The position numbers were made by a program, and so were the translations under genes. The notes under the pieces were generated by a model that saw only the letters and a list, made by a program, of their open reading frames with translations, was not told the origin of the DNA and did no database searches. From the NCBI GenBank assembly GCA_035534615.1, contig DATLRO010000052.1:1-61471 (forward strand): 61,471 bases of DNA, written 5' to 3'. This document shows, piece after piece, positions 17,882 to 26,606 of this stretch (the first letter of the stretch is position 1; every line of letters starts with the position of its first letter). This DNA comes from JAGWRA01 sp035534615. GTDB taxonomy: Bacteria > Acidobacteriota > Vicinamibacteria > Vicinamibacterales > CAVVIG01.

Positions 17882-18721
17882 ATGACCCTCGCCATCATCA
17901 TCGTCAGCTACAACGCGGCCGCCGACCTCGAGCGGTGTCTGCGGTCGCTGCACGAGCCGCCGCCCGAGACGCCGCACGTCATCGTCGTCGTCGACAACGC
18001 CTCGAGCGACGGCAGCCCGGACGTCGTGCGGCGCTGGCCGGGGGTCCGCCTCATCGAGGCGGGGGCCAATCTCGGGTTCGCCCGGGCGAACAATCTCGGC
18101 ATCCGGCAGACCGCCGGCGAGCTGATCCTGCTGCTCAACAGCGACACCGTCGTGCCGCCCGGCGCCGTCGATCGGCTGGTGGCCGACCTGCGCGCGCATC
18201 CCGACGTCGCGGTCGTGGGACCGCGGATCGTCGACGCCGGCGGGCGGGCGGAGCTGTCGTTCGGCCGGGCCCTGACTCCGCTCAGCGAGCTGCGGCAGAA
18301 GACCATCCTGCGCCTGCAGCAGCGCGGCGTCCGGCCGTTTCCCCGGCTCGTCGAACGGCTGACCGGACGGGTGCGGTATCCGGACTGGGTGAGCGGCGCC
18401 TGCCTGCTCGTCCGGCGGGCGGATGCCGAGCAGGTCGGCCTGCTGGACGAGCGGTACTTCATCTACGCCGAGGACGTGGACTTCTGCGCGGCGATCCGCG
18501 CCGCCGGCCGGCGGGTGCGGTTCACGCCGGACGCCTGGATCACGCACCTGCGCGGCCGCTCGGTGGCCGCCGCCCCGGCCGCGACCGAACGCGCCTACCG
18601 GCGCAGCCAGATCCTCTTCTACGAAAAGCACCGGCCGCGCTGGGCCCCCTGGCTCCGGCTCTACCTGCGCCTGCGGGGCCGGCTGCCGGCGCCGTCCGAT
18701 CGGGACGCCGACGCCCCCTGA
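17882..18721 (+). CDS. GT2-family glycosyltransferase, rhamnosyltransferase type
   Basis: This is a 279-residue GT-A enzyme. It has IIIVSYNAAADLERCLRSL near the start, VVDNASSDGSPD, the LLLNSDTVVPPGA acidic motif and the DERYFIYAEDVDFCAAI block typical of WbbL-like rhamnosyltransferases. It probably adds a deoxyhexose to a lipid-linked glycan; substrate not proven. It starts 12 bases after the previous stop, with the leader made of heptamer repeats. Confidence 0.88.
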   Translation: MTLAIIIVSYNAAADLERCLRSLHEPPPETPHVIVVVDNASSDGSPDVVRRWPGVRLIEAGANLGFARANNLGIRQTAGELILLLNSDTVVPPGAVDRLVADLRAHPDVAVVGPRIVDAGGRAELSFGRALTPLSELRQKTILRLQQRGVRPFPRLVERLTGRVRYPDWVSGACLLVRRADAEQVGLLDERYFIYAEDVDFCAAIRAAGRRVRFTPDAWITHLRGRSVAAAPAATERAYRRSQILFYEKHRPRWAPWLRLYLRLRGRLPAPSDRDADAP

Positions 18722-18777
18722 CGCGGCCGGCGGGACCGCCCGCGCGGTCCGTGCATGCTCCGGCGCCCGTACTTCGC

Positions 18778-18783
18778 TATGAT
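18778..18783 (+). promoter_or_regulatory. -10 box close to the GT4 start at 18793
   Basis: TATGAT ends 9 bases before the GTG start codon, with no good -35 at 16-18 bases. If used, the transcript would begin within two or three bases of the start codon, before or inside the GGAG at 18785. The alternative is co-transcription from upstream using GGAG as ribosome binding site. Confidence 0.35.
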
Positions 18784-18792
18784 CGGAGCGAC

Positions 18793-19920
18793 GTGAAGTC
18801 CACTCCCCCGCGCATCGCCATCGACGCCCGGAAGCTGCACGACTTCGGCATCGGCACGTACATCCGGAACCTGCTGAAGCAGCTCGCCCGGATCGACCAC
18901 GACACGCAGTACGTGCTGTTCTGCCGGCCGCAGGACTGCGAGGGGGCGCGCACGCTCGGGTCGAACTTCGAGATCGTGCCCGAGCGGGCGGCCAACTATT
19001 CAGTCGCCGAGCAGATCCGGATCCCGCTCGCGCTGCACCGCCACCGCGCGACGCTGTTCCACGAGCCGCACTACGTGCTGCCGCCGCTGGTGCCGTGCCG
19101 CTCGGTCGTGACGATTCACGACTGCATCCACCTGATGTTTCCGCAGTACCTGCCCGGGCGGTTCGCCTACTACTACGCCCGCGCGCAGCTGCTGGCGGCC
19201 AGCCGCCGGGCCGACCGGATTCTGACCGTCTCGGAGACCTCCAAGCGCGACATCGTGCGGCTGCTGGGCGTGCCGGCCGGGAAGATCACGGTGATCTACA
19301 ACGCGATTGACGATCGCTTCTGGCTCGAACCGACCGCGGAACAGATGCACCGGGTGCGCGAGCGCTACCAGCTGCACGACCCGTTCGTGCTCTACGCCGG
19401 CACCGTCAAGCCGCACAAGAACATCGACCGGCTGATCGACGCCTTCGCCCTCGTGCACGCCAGGGGCCTCGACCGGCTGACGCTGATCGTGATCGGCGAC
19501 GACGTCTCCCGCTACGCGGGGCTGCGGCGCAAGGTGCTGCGCTACAAGCTGCACAAGCAGATCCGCTTTCTCGGCTTCCAGCCGCAGGACACACTGGCCG
19601 TGCTGTACCGGCTCGCCTCGGTCTTCGTCTTCCCGTCGCTGTACGAGGGCTTCGGCCTGCCGCCCGTCGAGGCGATGGCGAGCGGGACGCCGGTCGTGAC
19701 GTCGAACATCTCGTCGCTCGCCGAGGTCGCCGGCGACGCCGCCCTCCTGGTCGATCCCTACGATCCGGAGGCGATTGCCGAAGGCATCCAGCGGGCGGTC
19801 GAAGACCAGACGCTGCGGGCCACCCTGACGGCCCGCGGGCTCGCGCGCGCCCGGTCGTTCTCCTGGGAGCAGTCCGTGCGCCGGATCCACGACATCTATG
19901 GCGACATCGCACGGTCCTGA
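18793..19920 (+). CDS. GT4-family glycosyltransferase
   Basis: This is a 375-residue GT-B enzyme. The GTG at 18793 (VKSTPPRIAIDARKLHDFG) is chosen because homology to the family begins here and GGAG lies 5 bases upstream. An open frame extends much further upstream but is antisense-like composition. It has FVLYAGTVKPHKNIDRL and the E-x7-E region EGFGLPPVEAMASG followed by TPVVTSNISSLAEVAG. It is closest in pattern to mannosyltransferases of exopolysaccharide loci. The end overlaps the next gene by 23 bases. Confidence 0.9.
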   Translation: MKSTPPRIAIDARKLHDFGIGTYIRNLLKQLARIDHDTQYVLFCRPQDCEGARTLGSNFEIVPERAANYSVAEQIRIPLALHRHRATLFHEPHYVLPPLVPCRSVVTIHDCIHLMFPQYLPGRFAYYYARAQLLAASRRADRILTVSETSKRDIVRLLGVPAGKITVIYNAIDDRFWLEPTAEQMHRVRERYQLHDPFVLYAGTVKPHKNIDRLIDAFALVHARGLDRLTLIVIGDDVSRYAGLRRKVLRYKLHKQIRFLGFQPQDTLAVLYRLASVFVFPSLYEGFGLPPVEAMASGTPVVTSNISSLAEVAGDAALLVDPYDPEAIAEGIQRAVEDQTLRATLTARGLARARSFSWEQSVRRIHDIYGDIARS

Positions 19921-21049
19921 CCCGGGCGGCCCCACGCCGCGCGTCGCCCTCGTCCACGACTGGCTGACCGGCATGCGCGGCGGCGAGAAGGTGCTCGAGG
20001 TCCTGTGCGAGCTCTATCCCGCCGCCGAGATCTTCACCCTCCTCCACCTGCCCGGCTCGGTGTCGGCGACCATCGAGCGCCACCGGATCCACGTCTCGTT
20101 CGTGCAGCGCCTGCCCGGGGCGGCCCGGCACTACCGGTCGTACCTGCCGCTCTTCCCGGCGGCGGTCGAGCGCTTCGACCTGTCGGGCTTCGACCTGGTC
20201 ATCAGCACGAGCCACTGCGTGGCGAAGTCGGCGGTGAAGGCGCCCGGCGCCCACCACTTCTGTTACTGCCTGACGCCGATGCGCTACGCCTGGGATCAGT
20301 TCGACGCCTACTTCGGCCCCGACCGGGTCGGCCGGCTGCCGAGCGCGGCCCTGCGGGTGGTGATGGGCGGGCTGGCGCGGTGGGACCGGGCGACGGCCGG
20401 CCGGCCTGACCGCTATGTCGCGATCTCCCAATATGTTGCGCGGAGGATCCGCCGATACTATAATCGCGAGGCAGAGGTCGTCTATCCCCCCGTCGATACG
20501 GTGTTCTATCAGCCGGTTCAGGTGGCGCCGGACGACTACTGCCTGGTGGTGTCGGCCCTGGTTCCCTATAAGCGCGTGGATCTGGCGATCGACGCCTGCC
20601 GCCTGGCGGGGATACCGCTGCGGATCGTGGGCCAGGGCCCCGAGCGGGCGCGCCTCGAGCGCCTGGCCGGGCCCGAGGTGAAGTTTCTGGGCGGCCTGAC
20701 GGACGAGGAGATTCGGGTGCTGTACCAGCGCGCCGCGGCCGTGCTGCTGCCGGGCGAGGAGGATTTCGGCATCGTGCCGCTCGAAGCGCAGGCGTGCGGG
20801 CGTCCGGTGGTCGCGCTGGGACGCGGCGGCGCCCTCGAAACGGTCGTCGACGGCATGACCGGCCTGCTGGTCGAGGCGTCGACGCCGGCCGCTTTCGCCG
20901 ACGCGCTGGCGCGCGCCCGGCAGGCGACGTTCGATCCGGCGGCGATCCGCCGGCACGCGGAGCGGTTCAGCCGCGAGCGGTTCGCGGCCGAGATCCGGGC
21001 CGCGATCGCGGAGACGGCGGCGGCGCCGGCAGGAGCGGCCCGGTGGTAA
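19898..21049 (+). CDS. GT4-family glycosyltransferase (WbaZ-like)
   Basis: This is a 383-residue GT-B enzyme beginning RVALVHDWLTGMRGGEKVLE, a hallmark of the WbaZ/WcaI-like mannosyltransferase group. The donor domain has DYCLVVSALVPYKRVDLAI, LLPGEEDFGIVPLEAQACG and GRPVVALGRGGALETV. It overlaps the preceding gene by 23 bases and is followed, after a 7-base overlap, by the initiating transferase. A very good promoter-like sequence lies inside it (20436-20464). Confidence 0.9.
   Translation: MATSHGPDPGGPTPRVALVHDWLTGMRGGEKVLEVLCELYPAAEIFTLLHLPGSVSATIERHRIHVSFVQRLPGAARHYRSYLPLFPAAVERFDLSGFDLVISTSHCVAKSAVKAPGAHHFCYCLTPMRYAWDQFDAYFGPDRVGRLPSAALRVVMGGLARWDRATAGRPDRYVAISQYVARRIRRYYNREAEVVYPPVDTVFYQPVQVAPDDYCLVVSALVPYKRVDLAIDACRLAGIPLRIVGQGPERARLERLAGPEVKFLGGLTDEEIRVLYQRAAAVLLPGEEDFGIVPLEAQACGRPVVALGRGGALETVVDGMTGLLVEASTPAAFADALARARQATFDPAAIRRHAERFSRERFAAEIRAAIAETAAAPAGAARW
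20436..20464 (+). promoter_or_regulatory. Intragenic promoter in the glycan cluster
   Basis: TTGCGC (20436-20441) and a consensus TATAAT (20459-20464) are 17 bases apart, within the GT4 gene 19898-21049. It points downstream, toward the initiating sugar-phosphate transferase and the UDP-glucuronate decarboxylase. TATAAT is rare at this GC content; coincidence cannot be excluded. Confidence 0.5.
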
Positions 21050-22482
21050 AGCGGTACAACCGCCTGCTCGTCGCGTTCCACGTCATCACCGACGCGCTGT
21101 TCGGCATGGCGGCGTTCGTCGTGGCGTACGTCCTGCGGTTCCAGACCGGGCTGATTCCGGTGACCAAGGGGATCCCGCCGTTCCGGCAGTACGTCAACAT
21201 CCTGCCGTTCATCGCGATCCTGGTGCCGGTCGCCTTTCACTTCCAGGGCCTCTACCGGCTGCGCCGCGGGCGCTCGCGGGTCGACGATTTCTTCAACGTG
21301 TTCGTCGGCACCGTCCTCTCGGTCGTCTTCGGCGTGGTCGCGACGCTGTACGTCCAGGCCTACTACGTGCCGGACGCCCTGAAGGATCGGGGGGTGTACG
21401 AGGTGTCGCAGGTCGTCTGGGGCCTGTTCCTCGTGCTGAACGTCGCGCTGGCCTACGCCTCGCGCGAGCTGGTGCGGGAGACGCTGGAGCGCCGGTGGCG
21501 CGCCGGGGCCGGCCTGAAACGGGTGCTGATCGCCGGGGCCGGCGAGCTGGGCCGCATCGTGGCCGACAAGATCCTCGTGCACCGGGAGCTGGGCTATCAG
21601 ATCGTCGGCTTCGTGGACGACCGGGCCGGCGGCGATCATCTCGGCTATCGCGGGCTGCCGCTGCTCGGCACGCTCAGCGAGGCGGGCGAGATTGCCGAGC
21701 GCGAGGGGATCGACCACCTGTACGTCGCGCTGCCCCCCGAGGAACACCTGCGCATGATCGCGCTGCTCGAGAGCACGTCGCGGCAGTGCATCGACGTCAA
21801 GGTGGTGCCCGACCTGCTCCAGGTGATCGCGCTGCGCGCGCGGCTGGAGGACCTCGACGGAATCCCGGTCATCAACGTCAACGACGTGCCGCTGCAGGGC
21901 TTCAACAGCGTCGTCAAGCGGATGATCGACATCGCCCTGTCGGCGGCCGGCCTGATCGGACTGAGCCTGCCGGCGCTCGCCGTCGCGGCGCTCGTCCGGC
22001 TGACGTCGCGGGGCCCGGTCTTCTACCGCCAGGAGCGGATGGGCCTCGACGGCAAGTCCTTCACGATTCTGAAGTTCCGGTCGATGTACGACGATGCGGA
22101 GCGCGAGACCGGCCCGGTGTGGGCGCGCGAGAACGATCCGCGCGTGACGCCGCTCGGCCGGTTCCTCCGCAAGTCGAACCTCGACGAGATTCCCCAGCTC
22201 TGGAACGTCTTCGTCGGCGACATGTCGATCGTCGGCCCGCGCCCCGAGCGCCCGCACTTCGTCGAGCAGTTCCGGCACCGCTTCCCGCAGTACATGCTGC
22301 GGCACAAGGTGAAGGCGGGCCTGACCGGCTGGGCGCAGGTGAACGGCTGGCGGGGCAACACGCCGATCGAGAAGCGCATCGAGTACGACCTGTATTACAT
22401 CGAGAACTGGTCGGTGCGGCTCGACTTCAAGATCATGTGGCTGACCTTCGTCCGGGGTTTCTTCCACAAGCATGCGTACTGA
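21043..22482 (+). CDS. Polyprenyl-phosphate sugar-1-phosphate transferase (WbaP/WcaJ type)
   Basis: This is a 479-residue membrane enzyme that starts glycan synthesis by moving a sugar-1-phosphate from a UDP-sugar to undecaprenyl phosphate. The N-terminus has several transmembrane segments, then a CoA-binding-like Rossmann region (VLIAGAGELGRIVADK). A transmembrane helix precedes the catalytic domain with GPVFYRQERMGLDGKSF, LKFRSM and the KSNLDEIPQLWNVFVGDMS block, ending in GPRPERP. The GTG at 21043 is preceded by AGGAG 7 bases upstream. It is the probable first step of the cluster's pathway. Confidence 0.93.
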   Translation: MVKRYNRLLVAFHVITDALFGMAAFVVAYVLRFQTGLIPVTKGIPPFRQYVNILPFIAILVPVAFHFQGLYRLRRGRSRVDDFFNVFVGTVLSVVFGVVATLYVQAYYVPDALKDRGVYEVSQVVWGLFLVLNVALAYASRELVRETLERRWRAGAGLKRVLIAGAGELGRIVADKILVHRELGYQIVGFVDDRAGGDHLGYRGLPLLGTLSEAGEIAEREGIDHLYVALPPEEHLRMIALLESTSRQCIDVKVVPDLLQVIALRARLEDLDGIPVINVNDVPLQGFNSVVKRMIDIALSAAGLIGLSLPALAVAALVRLTSRGPVFYRQERMGLDGKSFTILKFRSMYDDAERETGPVWARENDPRVTPLGRFLRKSNLDEIPQLWNVFVGDMSIVGPRPERPHFVEQFRHRFPQYMLRHKVKAGLTGWAQVNGWRGNTPIEKRIEYDLYYIENWSVRLDFKIMWLTFVRGFFHKHAY

Positions 22483-22554
22483 CGCGACCCGGCCGCGCCC
22501 GGCCGGCCGCCGCCTCGCGCGTTTCCCGCAAGGCCGTCTGGGGTTGAACCGTCC

Positions 22555-23499
22555 ATGACACCACGTGTCGTCGTCACCGGGGCCGCGGGCTTCATCGGCT
22601 CGCACCTCTGCGAGTACCTGCTCGACCGCGACTTCTCGGTCATCGGCATCGACAACCTGCTGACCGGCGACGTCGCCAACATCGCGCACCTGGTCAACCG
22701 CGACTTCCTGTTCATCAAGCACGACGTCACCAACTACATCTCCATCGACGGCCCCGTCGACTTCGTGCTGCACTGGGCCAGCCCGGCCAGCCCGATCGAC
22801 TATCTCGAGCTGCCGATCCCCACGCTGAAGGTCGGCGCGCTCGGCACCCACAAGGCGCTGGGCCTGGCCAAGGCCAAGGGGGCGCGCTTCGTCCTGGCGT
22901 CGACCTCGGAGGTCTACGGCGATCCGCTCGAGCATCCCCAGAAGGAGACGTACTGGGGCAACGTCAACCCGATCGGGCCGCGGGGCGTCTACGACGAAGC
23001 CAAGCGCTTCGCCGAGGCGATGACCGTCGCCTACCACCGGTACCACGGCCTGGACACCAAGATCGTCCGGATCTTCAACACCTACGGCCCGCGGATGCGC
23101 GTCAACGACGGCCGGGCGGTGCCGACGTTCATCTCGCAGGCGCTGCGCGGCGAGGACATCACGATCTTCGGCGACGGCAGCCAGACGCGCAGCTTCACCT
23201 ACATCAGCGACCTCGTCGACGGGATCGGGCGGCTGATGCAGTCGGACGTGAACGACCCGGTAAACATCGGCAATCCGCGGGAGATGACGATCGCCGAGAT
23301 CGCCCGGACGATCCTGCAGATGACCGGGTCGAAGAGCCGCCTCGTGTATCGGCCGCTGCCGACCGACGACCCGAAGGTGCGCCAGCCCGACATCACCCGC
23401 GCGCGGACGCTGCTCGGCTGGGAGCCGAAGGTGTCGCTCGAAGAAGGTCTCGTCAGGACGATCGAGTACTTCCGGATGAAGATGGGGATCGGCGGCTGA
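22555..23499 (+). CDS. uxs: UDP-glucuronate decarboxylase (UDP-xylose synthase)
   Basis: This is a 314-residue extended short-chain dehydrogenase. The NAD motif GAAGFIGSHLCEYLL is at the start and HWASPASPIDYLELPI, characteristic of UDP-xylose synthases, at about 77. The catalytic Tyr-Lys pair lies in VYDEAKR and RIFNTYGPRMRVNDGR follows. It converts UDP-glucuronate, made by ugd at 13984, to UDP-xylose. dTDP-glucose 4,6-dehydratase is a less likely relative because of the ASPASP motif. It is last in the plus-strand glycan cluster. Confidence 0.9.
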   Translation: MTPRVVVTGAAGFIGSHLCEYLLDRDFSVIGIDNLLTGDVANIAHLVNRDFLFIKHDVTNYISIDGPVDFVLHWASPASPIDYLELPIPTLKVGALGTHKALGLAKAKGARFVLASTSEVYGDPLEHPQKETYWGNVNPIGPRGVYDEAKRFAEAMTVAYHRYHGLDTKIVRIFNTYGPRMRVNDGRAVPTFISQALRGEDITIFGDGSQTRSFTYISDLVDGIGRLMQSDVNDPVNIGNPREMTIAEIARTILQMTGSKSRLVYRPLPTDDPKVRQPDITRARTLLGWEPKVSLEEGLVRTIEYFRMKMGIGG

Positions 23500-23537
23500 C
23501 GCGGAGTCTCGCGCTCCGCGCCCGCGGCTACAGCTTC

Positions 23538-23712
23538 GGAATTGAAGAATTGAAGAATTAGGATTGAAGAATGGCGGAAGGACCTGACGCCGGTCGGTCT
23601 CTCTCTTTTCTCAAGTTCGCCGAACTCTCAGATTCTTCTTCAATTCCCCCCCCTAAATGTCTTAGTTCTTCAATTCTTCAATTCTTCAATTCCTAAATTC
23701 TTCAATTCCGCC
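23538..23712. repeat. Large inverted repeat of 8-bp units (ATTCTTCA)
   Basis: The left arm (23538-23577) has GAATTGAA units and ends GAAGAATGGCGG. The right arm (about 23628-23712) has ATTCTTCA units repeated with period 8 and ends TTCAATTCCGCC. The arms are reverse complements of each other over most of 40 bases and could form a long imperfect stem with a loop of some 80-90 bases. It lies between two convergent genes, is strikingly AT-rich for this genome and contains no gene. It could be a terminator-like or MITE-like element. Confidence 0.8.
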
Positions 23713-23717
23713 AGTGT

Positions 23718-25394
23718 CTACCTCGTGAGCTTCCGGTACTTGATCCGGTGCGGCTGGTCGGCGGCCGCCCCCAGGCGGCGCCGGCGGTCGGCTTCGTAGT
23801 CCTGGTAGTTCCCTTCGAACCACACGACGCGGCTGTCGCCTTCGAACGCCAGCATGTGCGTCGCGATCCGGTCGAGGAACCACCGGTCGTGGCTGATCAC
23901 CACCGCGCAGCCGGCGAAGTTCAGCAGCGCCTCCTCGAGCGAGCGCAGCGTGTCGATGTCCAGGTCGTTGGTCGGCTCGTCCAGGAGCAGCAGGTTGCTC
24001 CCCTTCCTCAGCAGCCTGGCCAGGTGCACGCGGTTACGCTCGCCGCCCGACAGCGTCCCGACCTTCCGCTGCTGGGCCGGCCCCTTGAAGTTGAACCAGG
24101 ACACGTAGGCGCGCGACGACACGGTCCGTTTGCCGACCGTCAGCTCGTCCGCCCCGCCGGAGATCACTTCCCAGACGGTCCGGTCCGGCTCGAGCGCGTC
24201 GCGGCTCTGGTCGACGTAGCCGGTCTGCACCGTGTCGCCGAGCCGCAGCGTGCCCGCATCCGGCTGTTCCAGCCCGGTGATCAGGCGGAACAGCGTCGTC
24301 TTGCCGGCCCCGTTGGGGCCGATCACGCCGACGATGCCGCCGCGCGGCAGCGTGAAGTCGAGGCCGTCGATCAGCAGGTTGTCGCCGTAGCCCTTGGTCA
24401 GGCCACGCGCCTCGACCACGAGGTCGCCGAGCCGCGGCCCCGGGGCGATGTAGATCTCGACCGCATCGATCTGCTGCGCCGTCTCCTGGGCCAGCAGCGT
24501 CTCGTACGCCGTCAGGCGGGCCTTCCCCTTGGCCTGCCGGGCGCGGGGCGACATGCGAATCCACTCGAGCTCGTGGGCCAGCGTCCGCCGGCGCCGGGAC
24601 TCCTGCTTCTCTTCGAGCTCGAGCCGCGTCTGCTTCTGCTCGAGCCACGACGAATAGTTGCCCTCCCACGGGATGCCCGCACCGCGGTCCAGCTCGAGAA
24701 TCCAGCCGGCCACGTTGTCGAGGAAGTACCGGTCGTGCGTCACCGCCACGACCGTGCCGGCGTAGTCCCGGAGGAAGCGCTCGAGCCAGGCCACCGATTC
24801 GGCGTCCAGATGATTCGTCGGCTCGTCCAGCAGCAGCAGGCCGGGCGATCGCAGCAGCAGCCGGCAGAGCGCGACGCGCCGCCGCTCGCCGCCCGACAGC
24901 GTCGTGACCTCGGCGTCGGGCGGAGGGAGCCGGAGCGCGTCCATCGCGAGCTCGAGGCGCGCCTCGAGATCCCAGGCGCTGGTCGCCTCGATCCGATCCT
25001 GGATGCGCGCCTGCTCGGCCAGCGCGGCCTCCATCCCGTCCGGCGACAGCTCCTCGCCCAGTCGGGCGTTGACCGCGTCGTAGGCATCGAGCAGCGCCCG
25101 GACCTCCGCCACCCCTTCCTCGACGTTGCCGAGCACGGTCTTCGACGGATCGAGCTGCGGCTCCTGCGGGAGCCAGCCGACCGTGAGGCCGTCGGCCGGA
25201 AACGCTTCGCCGTTGAAGTCCCGGTCGACGCCCGCCATGATCTTCAGCAGCGAGCTCTTGCCGGCGCCGTTCAGCCCGAGCACGCCGATCTTCGCGCCCG
25301 GCAGAAACGACAGCCAGATGTCGCGGAGCACCTGCTTGTCGGGCTCGTGGATCTTCCCGAGCCCCTTCATCGTGTAGACGAACTGTGGTCCCAT
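23718..25394 (-). CDS. ettA: Energy-dependent translational throttle protein EttA (ABC-F)
   Basis: This is a 558-residue soluble protein with two ABC ATPase domains and no membrane segments. ABC-F proteins bind the ribosomal E site. It has Walker A GLNGAGKSS and GPNGAGKTT, and signatures LSGGERRRV and LSGGERNRV. The EttA-type start (MGPQFVYTMKGLGKI) and a linker with RQAKGKARL are present. The start ATG at 25394 has GGAGG at the right distance; the longer frame to 25457 is rejected. It is divergent from dinB with only 25 bases between start codons. Confidence 0.95.
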   Translation of the reverse strand: MGPQFVYTMKGLGKIHEPDKQVLRDIWLSFLPGAKIGVLGLNGAGKSSLLKIMAGVDRDFNGEAFPADGLTVGWLPQEPQLDPSKTVLGNVEEGVAEVRALLDAYDAVNARLGEELSPDGMEAALAEQARIQDRIEATSAWDLEARLELAMDALRLPPPDAEVTTLSGGERRRVALCRLLLRSPGLLLLDEPTNHLDAESVAWLERFLRDYAGTVVAVTHDRYFLDNVAGWILELDRGAGIPWEGNYSSWLEQKQTRLELEEKQESRRRRTLAHELEWIRMSPRARQAKGKARLTAYETLLAQETAQQIDAVEIYIAPGPRLGDLVVEARGLTKGYGDNLLIDGLDFTLPRGGIVGVIGPNGAGKTTLFRLITGLEQPDAGTLRLGDTVQTGYVDQSRDALEPDRTVWEVISGGADELTVGKRTVSSRAYVSWFNFKGPAQQRKVGTLSGGERNRVHLARLLRKGSNLLLLDEPTNDLDIDTLRSLEEALLNFAGCAVVISHDRWFLDRIATHMLAFEGDSRVVWFEGNYQDYEADRRRRLGAAADQPHRIKYRKLTR

Positions 25395-25419
25395 CGTTCC
25401 TCCATAGTACACTTCACCG

Positions 25420-26511
25420 GTGCCGCCGCACACGCGTCGAATCCTGCACGTGGACATGGACGCGTTCTACGCCTCGGTCGAACAGCGCGACGACCCGGCC
25501 CTCCGGGGACGGCCGGTGGCGGTCGGCGGCCGCCCCGACCAGCGCGGCGTCGTCGCGGCCGCCAGCTACGAGGCGCGCGCCTTCGGCGTCCACTCGGCGA
25601 TGTCGATGGCCCGCGCCGTCCGACTGTGTCCGGCGCTCGTGATCGTCCGGCCGGACTTCACGAAGTACCGGGCCGTCTCCGCCGCCGTCTTCGGCCTGTT
25701 CCGCGCCGTCACGCCGCTCGTCGAACCGCTCTCGCTGGACGAGGCCTACCTCGACGTCACGGAGAATGCCTGGGGCGAGCCGTTCGGCATGACCGTGGCC
25801 AGGCGCCTGAAGGCGGCGGTCCGCGACACGACCGGCCTCACCGCCTCGGCCGGCGTGGCCCCCAACAAGTTCCTGGCCAAGATCGCCTCCGGCTGGAAGA
25901 AGCCCGACGGCCTGACCGTCATCGCGCCCGACCGGATCGAGGCCTTCCTGCAGCAGCTGCCGGTCGACGCCCTCTGGGGCGTCGGCCCGGTGACGGCCGG
26001 CAAGCTCCGCGCGTGCGGCATCGCCCGGCTCGTCGACATCCGGACGGCCGACCCTGACGTGCTGCGCCGGACGGTCGGCAGCCTCGTCGACTGGCTGCGC
26101 CAGCTCGCGACCGGCATCGACAACCGTCCGGTCGTCCCCGACCGGCCGTCGAAATCGGCCGGCCACGAGAACACGTACCCGGAGGATGTGACGTCGCTGG
26201 CCGCCATCCAGGACGAGATCGCCGGCATGGCCGCGCGCGTCGCCGCCTGGCTCGAGCGGCGGCGGCTGCTGGCCCGCTCCGTGACGATCAAGGTGCGGTA
26301 CGCCGACTTCACGACGGTGACGCGCAGCCACACGACCCCGATCCCGACGCGCGCCGAGGCCGAACTCGTCAGCCGGGCGCTGCAGCTCGTCGGCCGGACC
26401 GACTGCGGCCGCCGCCCGGTCCGGCTGCTCGGCGTGAGCGTGCACAATCTGGTCGAACCTGAGGCGGGGGCGGACGGGCCCGGGACGGCGCGGCTTCCCT
26501 GGGACGACTGA
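25420..26511 (+). CDS. dinB: DNA polymerase IV (Y family)
   Basis: This 363-residue translesion polymerase shows the Y-family motifs HVDMDAFYASVEQ near residue 10, ASYEARAFGVHSAM, the catalytic SLDEAYLDVT at about 105 and the ASAGVAPNKFLAKIAS block. The little-finger domain ends before residue 345, and no clear C-terminal beta-clamp motif (QLxLF) is seen. The start is GTG at 25420. The leader is very short and lacks a ribosome binding site, so translation may be leaderless. No LexA-type box is evident in the 25-base divergent gap with ettA. Confidence 0.93.
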   Translation: MPPHTRRILHVDMDAFYASVEQRDDPALRGRPVAVGGRPDQRGVVAAASYEARAFGVHSAMSMARAVRLCPALVIVRPDFTKYRAVSAAVFGLFRAVTPLVEPLSLDEAYLDVTENAWGEPFGMTVARRLKAAVRDTTGLTASAGVAPNKFLAKIASGWKKPDGLTVIAPDRIEAFLQQLPVDALWGVGPVTAGKLRACGIARLVDIRTADPDVLRRTVGSLVDWLRQLATGIDNRPVVPDRPSKSAGHENTYPEDVTSLAAIQDEIAGMAARVAAWLERRRLLARSVTIKVRYADFTTVTRSHTTPIPTRAEAELVSRALQLVGRTDCGRRPVRLLGVSVHNLVEPEAGADGPGTARLPWDD

Positions 26512-26606
26512 CCGGCGCCGGGGCCGGCCCGACGCATACAATAGGGCGTCGGTGATGCCGCCCGCGGCCCGATCGGCCGGGCGGGCGGCCTGCGGTGATG
26601 TGACCT

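Noticed and set aside
20566..23046. An 826-codon open frame on the minus strand
   Set aside because: Antisense to the GT4, WbaP-type and uxs genes, which have clear family motifs; composition is of the antisense type.
22555..23499. dTDP-glucose 4,6-dehydratase
   Set aside because: The ASPASPIDY segment and length fit UDP-glucuronate decarboxylase better, and ugd supplies its substrate in the same locus.
23748..26057. A 769-codon open frame on the plus strand
   Set aside because: Covers ettA antisense and part of dinB in another frame; no motif and biased composition.
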